A stretch of 64,000 nt of DNA from Rhodobiaceae bacterium. GTDB taxonomy: Bacteria; Pseudomonadota; Alphaproteobacteria; RS24. The position numbers and the translations under genes are program-made. The notes below the pieces were generated by a model. It saw only the letters and a program-made list of their open reading frames with translations. It did not search any database and was not told the DNA's origin. The DNA lies in assembly GCA_018660505.1 (NCBI GenBank), contig JABJKE010000027.1, positions 1 to 64,000 of the forward strand. The letters are read 5' to 3'. Positions 8,389-18,499 of this stretch are shown piece by piece. Position 1 is the first letter of the stretch, and every line of letters begins with the position of its first letter.

Positions 8389-9381
8389 ATGAAGACTATG
8401 AGCGATAAAAAAACAGCCCTAAAGCCGGTTAAAAAGGCAGTGAAATCGGCCTCTAAATCGAAAGCCGTCGCCCTTGCGCCTGCGCCCAATCCGGAGGGCA
8501 GCCTGTCGCGTTATCTCACCGATATTCGCAAATTCCCCATGCTCGAAGCGCAAGAAGAATTTGAGCTGGCCAAAGATTATGCCAAATCTGGCAGCACCAA
8601 ATCGGCGCATAAATTGGTCACCAGCCATTTGCGCCTGGTGGCGAAAATCGCCATGGGCTATCGCGGCTACGGCTTGCCGATTGGCGAAGTTATCTCGGAA
8701 GGCAATGTGGGCTTGATGCGGGCCGTGCAAAAATTTGACCCCGACCGCGGCTTCCGCTTGGCGACCTATGCCATGTGGTGGATCCGCGCCTCGATACAAG
8801 AATATGTGTTGCGCAGCTGGTCCTTGGTGAAAATTGGCACCACGGCGGCGCAGAAGAAATTGTTTTTTAATTTGCGCCGTCTCAAAGGCGAGATTAACGC
8901 CATCGACGGCGGCACGCTCAACCCCTCGCAAGTCAGCGATATTGCCGAGCGCCTCGGCGTGCGCGAAGACGAAGTGATGTCGATGGAAGGCCGCCTCAGC
9001 GGCGACCAATCGTTAAACGCGCCCTTGCGCGGCGGCGGCGACTATGGCGAGGAAGGCGGCGGCGAATGGCAAGATTGGCTGGAAGATGAAAGCCCCGACC
9101 CAGAAACGCAAATTGTCGAAGAAGACGAAACCAACACGCGCCGCGCGGTTTTGATGCAAGCCATGGCGACCCTCAACCCACGCGAACGCGAAATTTTAAC
9201 GGCGCGGCGCCTCACCGACCCGCCCGAAACTTTGGAAGTCTTGAGCCATCGCCATGAGGTGAGCCGCGAGCGCATTCGCCAAATCGAAGCCCGCGCTTTT
9301 GAAAAATTAAAAGCCGCTATGGCGTCGGCCATGGCTTCGGAAAACGAGTTGATCATCGATGGCGAGAGCGCCCCGCATTAA
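8389..9381 (+). CDS. rpoH: Heat-shock sigma factor sigma-32
   Basis: RpoH directs transcription of chaperone and protease genes. Region 2 includes GNVGLMRAVQKFDPDRGFRLATYAMWWI (broken here: GNVGLM at 106-111, RLATYAMWWI near 123-132). The RpoH box QKKLFFNLR is at 155-163 and separates sigma-32 from other group 3/4 factors. Region 4.2 contains VSRERIRQIEARAFEKLK. The protein has 330 residues from the ATG at 8389. A second ATG at 8398 (MSDKK) is an equally good start. A lysine/alanine-rich N-terminal extension of about 35 residues precedes the conserved part, and a Gly/Glu-rich linker follows residue 215. Confidence 0.95.
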   Translation: MKTMSDKKTALKPVKKAVKSASKSKAVALAPAPNPEGSLSRYLTDIRKFPMLEAQEEFELAKDYAKSGSTKSAHKLVTSHLRLVAKIAMGYRGYGLPIGEVISEGNVGLMRAVQKFDPDRGFRLATYAMWWIRASIQEYVLRSWSLVKIGTTAAQKKLFFNLRRLKGEINAIDGGTLNPSQVSDIAERLGVREDEVMSMEGRLSGDQSLNAPLRGGGDYGEEGGGEWQDWLEDESPDPETQIVEEDETNTRRAVLMQAMATLNPREREILTARRLTDPPETLEVLSHRHEVSRERIRQIEARAFEKLKAAMASAMASENELIIDGESAPH

Positions 9382-9392
9382 AATATCGTCGC

Positions 9393-10727
<1,335 letters not shown>

Positions 10728-12305
10728 TTAGAAACTGAGCTGTTGAATTTGCACCACTTGATCGAGTGCCTCGAGTTGTTTTAGCACTTCTGGGCTCGCT
10801 TGATTATCAATATTGACCAGCGAAATAGCATCGCCGCCGGGCTTTTCGCGGCCCAATTGGAAGCTGGCGATATTTATGCCGTGCTCGCCCAAAGCGCTGC
10901 CCAAAGCGCCGATGAAACCTGGCTCATCGGTATTGGTGACATATAAAACATTGGGCGCCAATTCGGCGTGAATGTTAATGCCTTTCACCTGAATGATGCG
11001 CGGCTTGCCGTCCGAAAACACCGTGCCCGCCACCGAGCGCTGTTGGCGTTCAGTTTTCAACGTCAGGCGAATATAGCTATCAAACGCGCCTTTGCTGTCT
11101 TGCTTCGATTCCGACACGGTAATGCCACGCTCCTTGGCGATGGCGGGGGCCGAGACCATGTTCACATCGGCCAAAAGCGGGCGCAATAATCCGGCCATAA
11201 TCGCTGAGGTGAGCGGCGCCACATTGAGCCCCGCCACATCGCCGACATATTCAATCTCTGCGCCTTCAATGCCGCTCTCGGTCAATTGACCGGCAAACAG
11301 ACCCAGCTGTTCGGCCAAGGCGACAAAGGGGCGCAAACGCGGCGCATCTTCGGCCGAGATGGATGGCACGTTAATGGCGTTATTCACCGCGCCGGTCATC
11401 AAAAAGTCGGCCATTTGTTCGGCCACTTGCAGGGCGACGTTCTCTTGCGCCTCTGCTGTGCTGGCGCCCAAATGCGGCGTGCAGACGACGTTTTCCATGT
11501 TGAACAAAGCATTGGCTTTGGCGGGTTCTTCTTCGAACACATCCAAGGCGGCACCAGCCACTTGGCCGCTTTCCAGCGCTGCCTTCAAGGCCGCTTCGTC
11601 GATGAGACCACCGCGGGCGCAATTGATAATGCGAACGCCTTTTTTGCATTTCGCCAAAGCGTCGGCGTTTAAAATATTGCGGGTTTTATCGGTCAAAGGC
11701 GTGTGCAGCGTAATGAAATCGGCGCGCGCCAAAAGCTCATTGAGCTCGGCTTTTTCCACTCCCATTTCCAGCGCTCTGTCGGGCGTGAGGAAAGGGTCAA
11801 AAGCAACCACTTTCATTTTCAAGCCCAAAGCGCGGCTGGCGGCGATGGACCCAATATTGCCACAGCCGATAACGCCCAGCGTTTTGCCCGTCAGTTCCAC
11901 GCCCATGAAGCGCGATTTTTCCCATTTGCCCGCATGTGTGGAGGCATTGGCTTCGGGAATTTGGCGCGCCAAGGCAAACATCATGGCGATGGCGTGTTCT
12001 GCCGTGGTGATGGAATTGCCGAACGGCGTGTTCATCACCACAATGCCATTTGCCGTGGCGGTGGGCAGGTCGATGTTATCGACGCCAATGCCCGCCCGAC
12101 CAATGACTTTCATATTGGTTGCGGCTTCCAGCACGGGCGGTGTCGCCTTGGTGGAGGAGCGCACGGCGAGGCCGTCATATTGGTCGATAATCTTGATCAA
12201 CTCATCGCGTTCCAATCCGGTAATCACGTCAACTTCGACGCCGCGGTCTTTAAAAATCTGCTCGGCGGCAGGGCTCATTTTATCGGCAATTAGTACTTTA
12301 GGCAT
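10728..12305 (-). CDS. serA: D-3-phosphoglycerate dehydrogenase
   Basis: SerA oxidises 3-phosphoglycerate to 3-phosphohydroxypyruvate, the first step to serine. The 525-residue long form has a catalytic and NAD-binding domain with GVIGCGNIG at 144-152. The catalytic triad region includes [13 protein letters not shown] and [13 protein letters not shown] (His). Next come an ASB domain (about 320-445) and a C-terminal ACT domain (last 75 residues, [18 protein letters not shown]) that usually senses serine. The start overlaps the end of serC by 8 bases, so the two enzymes are translationally coupled. Confidence 0.96.
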   Translation of the reverse strand: MPKVLIADKMSPAAEQIFKDRGVEVDVITGLERDELIKIIDQYDGLAVRSSTKATPPVLEAATNMKVIGRAGIGVDNIDLPTATANGIVVMNTPFGNSITTAEHAIAMMFALARQIPEANASTHAGKWEKSRFMGVELTGKTLGVIGCGNIGSIAASRALGLKMKVVAFDPFLTPDRALEMGVEKAELNELLARADFITLHTPLTDKTRNILNADALAKCKKGVRIINCARGGLIDEAALKAALESGQVAGAALDVFEEEPAKANALFNMENVVCTPHLGASTAEAQENVALQVAEQMADFLMTGAVNNAINVPSISAEDAPRLRPFVALAEQLGLFAGQLTESGIEGAEIEYVGDVAGLNVAPLTSAIMAGLLRPLLADVNMVSAPAIAKERGITVSESKQDSKGAFDSYIRLTLKTERQQRSVAGTVFSDGKPRIIQVKGINIHAELAPNVLYVTNTDEPGFIGALGSALGEHGINIASFQLGREKPGGDAISLVNIDNQASPEVLKQLEALDQVVQIQQLSF

Positions 12306-13470
12306 TTTGTGCCTCCATTTTAGCGGTTTCGAAGGCCCAATCGAGCCACGGTGTTAAAGCGGCGAGGTCGGATGCTTCGACCGTCGCGCCGGCCCAAATG
12401 CGCAAGCCCGCCGGGGCATCGCGATAAGCGCCAATGTCGTAAGCCACGGCTTCTGCATCCAGAAGGCTGGCGATTTTTTTGGCCAAAGCGCTTTGCGCGT
12501 CTGGCGCCATGGCCTGCACTTCGGCATCGACGATTTGCAAACAGACCGAGGTGGTCGACTGATTGGCTTCATCTTGGCACAGGTTGGCGACCCAATCGGT
12601 TTTGGCCACCCAATCATTGAGGGCTTTATTATTGTCGGCGACGCGACCCAAAAGGCCGGCCAAGCCGCCGGTGCTTTCGGCCCATTTTAGGGTATCGAGA
12701 TAATCTTCCACGGCCAGCATGGAGGGCGTGTTGATGGTCTCGCCTTTAAAAATACCTTCGATGAGCTTGCCGCCCTTGGTGAGGCGGAACACTTTCGGCA
12801 GCGGCCAAGCGGGCGTATAGCTCTCGAGGCGAGCGACCGCGCGCGGGCTCAAAATCAACATGCCATGGGCGGCTTCTCCGCCCAGCACTTTTTGCCAGCT
12901 ATAGGTGGTGACGTCTAATTTATCCCACGCCAAATCCATGGCGAAAGCGGCGGATGTGGCGTCGCATAGGGTCAGGCCTTCGCGGGTCTCGCTAATCCAG
13001 TCGCCATTGGGCACGCGCACGCCCGCTGTGGTGCCATTCCAAGTGAAGGCGACATCGCGGGAGAAATCGACACCGCTTAAATCTGGCAGCTGACCGTAGT
13101 CGGCTTCCATGACGCGCACATCGTCTAGTTTTAATTGTTTCACCACATCGGTGACCCAGCCGGAGCCGAAGCTTTCCCACGCCAGAATATCGAGGCCGCG
13201 TTGGCCGAGCAGGCTCCACATGGCCATTTCATAGGCGCCTGTATCGGAGGCCGGCACAATGCCGATGTGATAGTCATCTGGCACGCCCAAAACCGCGCGA
13301 GTGCGATCGATGGCTTCGGCCAGTTTCGCCTTGCCCGGTTTCGAGCGATGCGAACGGCCTAAGACGGCACCTTCTAGAGCTTGTAAGGAGAACCCGGGGC
13401 GCTTGGCGCAGGGGCCGGAAGAAAAATTGGGGTTGGCCGGACGCACGTCTGGCTTGGTCAAGTCTGTCAT
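12298..13470 (-). CDS. serC: Phosphoserine aminotransferase
   Basis: SerC converts 3-phosphohydroxypyruvate and glutamate to phosphoserine using PLP. The 390-residue protein is of the alphaproteobacterial type. It has [12 protein letters not shown] near the N-terminus, [13 protein letters not shown] mid-protein, and the PLP lysine K194 in [13 protein letters not shown]. The ATG at 13470 follows AAAGGG by 7 bases. It is the first gene of serC-serA(-purA). Its 5' region is unusual: a 6-bp hairpin 24 bases before the ATG, and two terminator-like structures further upstream on the same strand. Confidence 0.95.
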   Translation of the reverse strand: MTDLTKPDVRPANPNFSSGPCAKRPGFSLQALEGAVLGRSHRSKPGKAKLAEAIDRTRAVLGVPDDYHIGIVPASDTGAYEMAMWSLLGQRGLDILAWESFGSGWVTDVVKQLKLDDVRVMEADYGQLPDLSGVDFSRDVAFTWNGTTAGVRVPNGDWISETREGLTLCDATSAAFAMDLAWDKLDVTTYSWQKVLGGEAAHGMLILSPRAVARLESYTPAWPLPKVFRLTKGGKLIEGIFKGETINTPSMLAVEDYLDTLKWAESTGGLAGLLGRVADNNKALNDWVAKTDWVANLCQDEANQSTTSVCLQIVDAEVQAMAPDAQSALAKKIASLLDAEAVAYDIGAYRDAPAGLRIWAGATVEASDLAALTPWLDWAFETAKMEAQNA

Positions 13471-13493
13471 TTGGTAACCCTTTCAGATTATTG

Positions 13494-13511
13494 CCTCTCG
13501 TTGGGGAGAGG
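13494..13511 (-). promoter_or_regulatory. Hairpin in the serC 5' leader
   Basis: CCTCTC and GAGAGG pair perfectly around a 6-base loop, ending 24 bases before the serC ATG. A conserved alphaproteobacterial leader element called the serC motif has been described at this position. I cannot recall its consensus well enough to claim identity, so this is a positional guess. Confidence 0.4.
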
Positions 13512-13736
13512 TGTCCCACTTATCGATATAGGGGGGATGGATAGAGTCGTCAAGCAAGCTGGTGAGGGGGGGACAGCAAATGTCTGAGGGTCGATTGGGT
13601 TTGGTGTTGGGGGCGCAACAGAGCGAGGCCAGCGCGCGTGCTTCTTAACGGCAGTTTGCGCCTTTCTCACCTAGGGTCTATTCGGCGTGCCTCCGTAGAA
13701 ACCTCCTTATTCAACCCTTACCCCCAACCGAAACGC
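13512..13736. other. Non-coding stretch between serC leader hairpin and predicted small RNA
   Basis: No credible gene is present; short frames here have no family-like composition. It contains a CCTAGG at about 13671 and a GGAGG-rich stretch on the minus strand (about 13685-13710) with no usable start codon after it. If serC has its own promoter it should lie in this stretch, but I cannot identify boxes. Confidence 0.4.
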
Positions 13737-13767
13737 AAAAACCGACACCCGCTTTCGCAGGTGTCGG
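13737..13767 (-). terminator. Intrinsic terminator upstream of serC
   Basis: Minus strand: the 8-bp arm CCGACACC/GGTGTCGG continues through a U-G wobble and GC/GC to a GAAA tetraloop, 11 pairs in all, followed by TTTTT (13741-13737). Confidence 0.7.
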
Positions 13768-13870
13768 GGTGCACTAAGCCAGTCCAAAGAATGGCTACGA
13801 CGTATTCAGTCGAAACCTTATTCCGCCGTCACCCCAACAAAGCGGAGTGAACGGATTTTTTCAGCAATTC
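13737..13870 (-). ncRNA. Predicted small RNA or leader segment A, ending in an intrinsic terminator
   Basis: Read on the minus strand, this stretch gives in order a 10-bp stem with one bulge (13826-13854), a short CGAC/GTCG hairpin, an AGCCA/TGGCT hairpin (13777-13796), and an 11-bp GAAA-loop terminator (13742-13767) followed by T5. The stem at 13826-13854 and the terminator each contain one pair that is a C-A mismatch on the plus strand and a G-U wobble on the minus strand, so minus is the sensible strand. No protein gene explains a minus-strand terminator here. It could be a small RNA, an attenuator of serC, or a dispersed palindromic repeat; the GGGGTGACGG and GCGAAAGCGGG parts resemble repeats common in alphaproteobacteria. 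Confidence 0.4.
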
Positions 13871-13872
13871 AT

Positions 13873-13903
13873 AAAAAAAGGCTTAACGCAAAAGCGCTAA
13901 GCC
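13873..13903 (-). terminator. Intrinsic terminator with T7
   Basis: Minus strand: GGCTTA-G-CGC, loop TTTT, GCG-T-TAAGCC makes 10 pairs including one G-U, followed by seven T residues (13879-13873). On the plus strand the wobble becomes an A-C mismatch and no T-run follows. Confidence 0.8.
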
Positions 13904-13990
13904 ACATACGCAATACAAATTGCGGCTTTGGAACAGGGGCTAGTGACCCCAGCAACGCACCATTCGCGCGTTGATGAATTGAGGCTAGCA
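13873..13990 (-). ncRNA. Predicted small RNA or leader segment B, ending in an intrinsic terminator
   Basis: Minus-strand reading gives an AACGCGC/GTGCGTT hairpin (13954-13972, one G-U), a GGGG/CCCC hairpin (13936-13950), a perfect CGCAAT/ATTGCG hairpin with 4-base loop (13909-13924), and a strong terminator with T7 (13873-13903). The upstream end is unknown; the strand is open up to the methyltransferase promoter. Only plus-strand restriction-modification genes lie upstream for 1.5 kb, so the terminator must serve a transcript that begins in this gap. No known RNA family was recognised; tmRNA and SRP signatures are absent. Confidence 0.4.
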
Positions 13991-14049
13991 GAATTTTTTG
14001 GGGGACGGAAGGGGGTGGGTTAAAGCAAACACACCTGATTTTTTACAAC

Positions 14050-14072
14050 CCTAGGTTGCTTGTTGACCTAGG
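14050..14072. promoter_or_regulatory. CCTAGG dyad upstream of the methyltransferase, possible operator
   Basis: CCTAGGT (14050-14056) and ACCTAGG (14066-14072) form an exact inverted repeat with a 9-base spacer. Each half contains the palindrome CCTAGG, spaced 16 bases centre to centre. It lies 57 bases before the methyltransferase ATG, where an operator or a self-methylated control site would be expected. Function is inferred only. Confidence 0.4.
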
Positions 14073-14128
14073 CGAATTCCGGCACGTCTGGATACACCTA
14101 CTAATAAAATCAAACAAAAGGGGTGAAA

Positions 14129-14977
14129 ATGGCGCGTGTTAGAAAACAAAAAAAAGAGCCAATTGTTACCTTTATTGATTTATTCGCAGGTATTGGCGGG
14201 TTTCATATTGCCCTATCTAATCTTGGTGCAAAATGCGTCATGGCTTGCGAAATCGATGAAGCCGCGAGAACCATTTACAAGGTTAATCATAACCCAGAAA
14301 TGATGCATGAAGACATCACAACGCTTGAGCTAGATGCCATTCCTGACCACGACTTATTATGTGCTGGCTTTCCTTGCCAACCATTTAGTCAGGGCGGCTT
14401 TAAGCGCGGTTTCCACGACACTCGTGGAACTCTGTTTTTTAATATTCATCAAATTCTCAAACATAAAAAACCAAAAGCGTTTTTCTTAGAGAACGTGCGC
14501 CACATTAAAAACCATGATGGTGGCAACACGATGAAGATAATCGAGAGTTGCATTACCGAGCTTGGTTATTCCTTTCATAGTTTCATTGTGCGGGCTAGTG
14601 ACCATGGGTTACCCCAGCATCGCCCTCGTTGTTTTATGGTGGGCTTCGCCAACGGACAAGAATTTTCCCCACCTAAGAGACGTGAGCTAGAAAAAACAAT
14701 GAGCGATATTTTGGGCGGCGAGTGCCCGCGAGATATCGGCTTTACCCTCCGTGTCGGTGGACGTCATTCGCCTATTACTGGGCGCCATAATTGGGATGGT
14801 TATATCGTAGACGGTGAGGCTAGGCGATTATCGATAAAGGAAGCTGCCGCCATGCAAGGGTTTCCCGAGGATTTTGTGTTTCCTAACTCACAAAAGGAAG
14901 CCATGAAACAATTGGGGAATTCTGTCGCCATACCTGCCATTCAAGATTACGCTAAAGAAATACTGGCATCGCTATGA
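14129..14977 (+). CDS. DNA (cytosine-5) methyltransferase of a type II restriction-modification system
   Basis: The 282-residue enzyme has the ordered C5-methyltransferase motifs: I (FAGIGG, 19-24), IV (PCQ, 82-84, nucleophile C83), VI (ENV, 121-123), VIII (QHRPR, 163-167) and X (GNSV, 263-266). A variable target-recognition region lies at about 183-230 and includes GFTLRVGGRHS and GRHNWDGYIVDGE. The ATG at 14129 follows AAGGGG; a GTG two codons earlier is less likely. The base composition is visibly AT-richer than its neighbours, which suggests transfer. The stop overlaps the next gene as ATGA, so it is coupled to the predicted endonuclease. The recognition sequence cannot be read from the protein. 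Confidence 0.93.
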   Translation: MARVRKQKKEPIVTFIDLFAGIGGFHIALSNLGAKCVMACEIDEAARTIYKVNHNPEMMHEDITTLELDAIPDHDLLCAGFPCQPFSQGGFKRGFHDTRGTLFFNIHQILKHKKPKAFFLENVRHIKNHDGGNTMKIIESCITELGYSFHSFIVRASDHGLPQHRPRCFMVGFANGQEFSPPKRRELEKTMSDILGGECPRDIGFTLRVGGRHSPITGRHNWDGYIVDGEARRLSIKEAAAMQGFPEDFVFPNSQKEAMKQLGNSVAIPAIQDYAKEILASL

Positions 14978-15573
14978 CCGATTTGAGAGAAACTGGACTT
15001 CTTCCGTCGAAGACATCCGATACTTCAAGAATTTTCGAGCGGCAATACAGCGATATTTTAACGCGGCAAATGTCTACTCCAAGCACATTCTTACAAAAGG
15101 CTTGGGGCGAATATATGCGGGGCACCTCTGCGCTTAATGGAAGCGTATTTGAAACTCTTGTTTCTTGTTTGCTTTTTCGAAATCAAATCACCCCCATTTT
15201 CGTACAAACTCAAATTACATTTATTCCCAACATTGTTTTCGACTTAGTACTGTATACCAAGGAGTGTGGACCAATCATTCTTTCCGTAAAAACGAGCTTG
15301 CGCGAACGTTATAAGCAAGCTGATTTAGAAGGGATGATGCTGCGGCAAGTCCACCGAAAGGCACTGAGTTATTTGATAACTGCAAATGAAAAAGAAGCGA
15401 TTTCAGTAAACAACAAAATTAAGGATGGCTCGGTTCTAGGCATCGACCAAGTAGTCTATGCATTCGGAAAAGACATGGATATTTTGATCGATTCCTTAAC
15501 CAACTTTGAATATAAAATTCCGCCAAAGGTTGACGTGTTGACCGCGAAACGCGTTGTCACAAATTCTCAATAG
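14974..15573 (+). CDS. Putative type II restriction endonuclease, PD-(D/E)XK-like
   Basis: This is a 199-residue protein whose ATG overlaps the methyltransferase stop. I do not recognise a named enzyme. A nuclease core is plausible: E60 in SVFETLV, D90 in PNIVFDLVLY, then LSVKTSLRERYKQADLE (103-119) with K106, R110, R112 and E119. The spacing of K, R/K, R, Q and E in the last segment resembles, as I recall it, the EcoRII/PspGI-type variant in which the acidic residue is displaced. Size, low GC, gene order and overlap with a C5-methyltransferase all fit a restriction partner. It ends 6 bases from the convergent GNAT stop. The function is inferred from context and this motif. Confidence 0.72.
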   Translation: MTDLRETGLLPSKTSDTSRIFERQYSDILTRQMSTPSTFLQKAWGEYMRGTSALNGSVFETLVSCLLFRNQITPIFVQTQITFIPNIVFDLVLYTKECGPIILSVKTSLRERYKQADLEGMMLRQVHRKALSYLITANEKEAISVNNKIKDGSVLGIDQVVYAFGKDMDILIDSLTNFEYKIPPKVDVLTAKRVVTNSQ

Positions 15574-15579
15574 TGTTTA

Positions 15580-16128
15580 TCAATCCAACGCCCCCACCCT
15601 CGCCTCATACTCGTGGCGCAATTGGCTCATCACGAGTGAGCTCCAAGCCTCACCGCCGATATGAACCGCGTCGCGGCGCAGACCCTCTATCTTAAAACCA
15701 TGGCGCTGATAGCTGGCAATCGCCTGCTTGTTGAAGTCATAGACATTCAGCTCAAGGCGATGAACCGCCTTGTGGCCAAAAGCGCGCTCGACCGCAAAAC
15801 CGACCAGAGGATTGGCCAGCCCTTGCTCGCGCCTTTCGGGTTTAATCGCCACCCGCCCCAGCGTCGCTTGGCGGGCGGGCGGATAAAACGCCAGTTGAAA
15901 CGTGCCGATGAGGCCCTTTGTCTCGGGCGCCAGCATCGCCCAGAACTCTCTTTTCCAGCCCTTGGCCTCGCCGATTGTCATCAGCCGTTGCATTTCGCTT
16001 TTCACCGAAGGCCGCAAAAAAGACGCCCCCGCCCAAAGCACCCTATCGGTTTGATTTTTAAACCACGAGTGAAGCTCGTCGATTTCGTCGTATTTTAATT
16101 TTCGAAAGTGAGGTTTTTTCTCGCTCAT
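15580..16128 (-). CDS. GNAT-family N-acetyltransferase (RimJ/RimL-like)
   Basis: The 182-residue protein has the GNAT acetyl-CoA fold: GRVAIKPERREQGLANPLV (motif A, with RxxGxA-like loop) and the C-terminal RLELNVYDFNKQAIASYQRHGF, typical of RimJ/RimL-like enzymes that acetylate protein N-termini or small amines. The substrate is unknown. I start at the ATG at 16128 because GGGGAG lies 8 bases upstream. An in-frame ATG at 16155 would add nine residues. It is alone on the minus strand between the restriction-modification island and thiD. Confidence 0.82.
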   Translation of the reverse strand: MSEKKPHFRKLKYDEIDELHSWFKNQTDRVLWAGASFLRPSVKSEMQRLMTIGEAKGWKREFWAMLAPETKGLIGTFQLAFYPPARQATLGRVAIKPERREQGLANPLVGFAVERAFGHKAVHRLELNVYDFNKQAIASYQRHGFKIEGLRRDAVHIGGEAWSSLVMSQLRHEYEARVGALD

Positions 16129-16249
16129 CGGGTTCTCCCCAAACGCAGACGACACAAGACGACAGGCCGCTGGACGCGTTATTTTTATTGAGCCCCCAGA
16201 CTAGAAACAAGCCGCCGCGTTGACAACCGTAAAGGAAGCCTAAACCCGC

Positions 16250-17104
16250 CTATACATCATGCCAAATTGGCCCATGGCCTTGGCCGATGTCGGGGGCCGC
16301 CTTTATGGCGCGGTGGACGTAAGTGACCGCCGCCTCGGTGGCGGCCAAAAGCATGGCGTCGGGCGGGTGGCCTTTGGCGTCCGCTGGCGCGCCCGCAAGC
16401 CCCATCGCTTTAGCCAATTGACCCGCCACGGCACTGGCCAAAGTGCAGCCCGTGCCATGCGTGTTTTTCGTCTCAATGCGGGCTTGCTCGAACACATGCA
16501 TGCCCGATTGCAAAGCCAATAAATCCGTGACCGAATTTCCCGACGCGCTGGCATGGCCGCCCTTTATCAAGGCCGCATGCGCCCCGCCCTCCATTAATTT
16601 ATCGGCGGCGCGTTTTCTGTCGTCCAGCGTGTCTGTGTCGCGCCCCACCAGCAGGCTGGCTTCGGGCAAATTGGGCGTCACCAAAAGCGCCTCGCTTACC
16701 AGCAGCGAATGAAGGGCGGCCATCGCGTCTTCGGCCAGCAGCGGGTCGCCCGAGGTGGCCACCATCACGGGGTCGATAATCATCGGCAATTGCGGCTTCA
16801 ACCGATCGCGCGCCTCGGCCACCGCCTCGATGGTGGCGCGGCTGGCCAACATGCCGGTTTTTAAAATATCGGCGTCAATATCTGACAAAATAGAGGTCAT
16901 TTGGCGGACCACAAAAGCCGGCGGCACGTCGAAGATATCTTGCACGCCTTGGGTGTTTTGCGCCGTTAAAGCCGAAATCGCCGTGGTCGCATAAGCGCCC
17001 TGCGCCATAATGGCTTTAATGTCGGCTTGAATGCCGGCTCCGCCGCCGCTGTCTGAGCCAGCCACGACCATGACTTTTCCGGGCCGAAACTTCGCTTCGC
17101 TCAC
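16250..17104 (-). CDS. thiD: Hydroxymethylpyrimidine/phosphomethylpyrimidine kinase
   Basis: ThiD phosphorylates HMP and HMP-P for thiamine synthesis. The 284-residue ribokinase-fold protein has [14 protein letters not shown] at 16-29 (substrate and phosphate loop), DPVMVATSG at 111-119, and the anion-hole GTGC at 217-220 with C220. Its ATG overlaps the glmM stop by 4 bases, so it is translated from the ftsH-folP-glmM transcript rather than from a thiamine-specific one. No TPP riboswitch is visible upstream. Confidence 0.93.
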   Translation of the reverse strand: MSEAKFRPGKVMVVAGSDSGGGAGIQADIKAIMAQGAYATTAISALTAQNTQGVQDIFDVPPAFVVRQMTSILSDIDADILKTGMLASRATIEAVAEARDRLKPQLPMIIDPVMVATSGDPLLAEDAMAALHSLLVSEALLVTPNLPEASLLVGRDTDTLDDRKRAADKLMEGGAHAALIKGGHASASGNSVTDLLALQSGMHVFEQARIETKNTHGTGCTLASAVAGQLAKAMGLAGAPADAKGHPPDAMLLAATEAAVTYVHRAIKAAPDIGQGHGPIWHDV

Positions 17105-18444
17105 GCAGCAACCGTTTGAATGGTGTCGACAATCTCAGACACAAGCTGCTGCACCAAAGCCGCGTCATCGCCCTCGGCCATAACCCGAATGAGCGGCTCC
17201 GTGCCACTTTTGCGGATGAGCAAACGCCCCTGATTGCCAAGCTTCACCTCGCAAGCCGCAATGATGGCCTTCACGTCCGCATGCTCAAGCGGCGCGCCCG
17301 AGCTGAAACGCACATTCTCTAGAATTTGCGGCACCGGGGTGAACACACGGCAGAGGTCGGACACCGGCTTGTCGGTTTTTTTCATCACCGCCAAAACTTG
17401 CAGCGCCGCGATAAGGCCATCGCCTGTGGTCGAGAAATCTGACATCACCATATGGCCCGATTGTTCGCCGCCAAGGTTAAAGCCGTGTTGGCGCATATGT
17501 TCCACCACATAGCGGTCGCCCACTTGCGTGCGCGCCAAGCTCAGGCCATTGTCTTGCAAATGCCGCTCAAGGCCGAGGTTCGACATCACCGTGGCCACAA
17601 TGCCCGGCGCCGAAAGCAGCTCACGCGCTTGCCAATCGCGCGCCACCAGACCCATGATTTGGTCGCCGTCAATCACCGTGCCATTCTCGTCGCAAATAAT
17701 CAGACGGTCGGCATCGCCATCTAGCGCGATGCCAATATCGGCGCGGGTTTCGCGCACCCGCTCGGCCAAAGCCGCCGTATCGGTGGAGCCGCAGCCTTTG
17801 TTAATATTGATGCCATTGGGCGCAACGCCCATGGAAATAACCTCTGCCCCCAGCTCCCAAAGCGCCGTGGGCGCCACTTTATAGGCGGCACCATTGGCGC
17901 AATCGATAACCAATTTAATGCCTTCCAGCGTCAGGTCTTTCGGGAAGGTTCGCTTGGCGAACTCGATGTAGCGCGCCTGACTGTCGTCGATGCGTTTGGC
18001 GCGGCCAAGCTCGGCAGATGGCACTAAGTCATCGGCCGGGGCGTCCATCAATTGTTCGATTTTTTGCTCAATCGCATCCGATAATTTAAAACCATCGGGG
18101 CCAAAAAGTTTAATGCCATTGTCTTCAAAGGCATTGTGCGAGGCGGAAATCATCACCCCTAAATCAGCCCGCAAAGAGCGCGCCAGAAACGCCACGGCGG
18201 GCGTCGGTATCGGCCCGAATAAAAACACATCCATGCCCATAGAAGTGAACCCCGCCACCAAAGCAGGCTCAATCATATAGCCAGAAAGGCGGGTATCTTT
18301 GCCAATAACCACGCGGTGACGATGCTCGCCACAACGGAAATACTGCCCCGCCGCCATGCCCAAACGCAACGCCGTTTCCGCGTTCATCATCTCGCCGTTC
18401 ACACGGCCTCGAATACCATCGGTTCCAAAATATTTTTTGCTCAT
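17101..18444 (-). CDS. glmM: Phosphoglucosamine mutase
   Basis: GlmM interconverts glucosamine-6-phosphate and glucosamine-1-phosphate for UDP-GlcNAc, and so for peptidoglycan and lipid A. The 447-residue protein has the phosphoserine loop ISASHN with S102, the metal site DGDADR near 243-248, GEQSGH near 328, and the phosphate-binding [12 protein letters not shown] at the C-terminus. It follows folP after 55 bases, as in many proteobacteria (ftsH-folP-glmM), and overlaps thiD by 4 bases. Confidence 0.96.
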   Translation of the reverse strand: MSKKYFGTDGIRGRVNGEMMNAETALRLGMAAGQYFRCGEHRHRVVIGKDTRLSGYMIEPALVAGFTSMGMDVFLFGPIPTPAVAFLARSLRADLGVMISASHNAFEDNGIKLFGPDGFKLSDAIEQKIEQLMDAPADDLVPSAELGRAKRIDDSQARYIEFAKRTFPKDLTLEGIKLVIDCANGAAYKVAPTALWELGAEVISMGVAPNGININKGCGSTDTAALAERVRETRADIGIALDGDADRLIICDENGTVIDGDQIMGLVARDWQARELLSAPGIVATVMSNLGLERHLQDNGLSLARTQVGDRYVVEHMRQHGFNLGGEQSGHMVMSDFSTTGDGLIAALQVLAVMKKTDKPVSDLCRVFTPVPQILENVRFSSGAPLEHADVKAIIAACEVKLGNQGRLLIRKSGTEPLIRVMAEGDDAALVQQLVSEIVDTIQTVAA

Positions 18445-18499
18445 GCTCGGTTATCGCTAATTTCTGCGGCGCACCCAAATCACAAGCTGTTGCAATATG

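Noticed and set aside
13638-13850. 70-residue plus-strand frame in the serC upstream gap
   Set aside because: It runs through terminator and hairpin sequence, has no ribosome-binding site and no protein-like composition.
13873-14040. tmRNA or SRP RNA in the gap before the methyltransferase
   Set aside because: No tRNA-like acceptor/T-arm with CCA, no tag frame, and no GGAAGCAGCC-type SRP loop were found.
16156-16249. Possible TPP riboswitch linked to thiD
   Set aside because: This gap lies downstream of thiD; upstream, thiD overlaps glmM, so no leader exists there.
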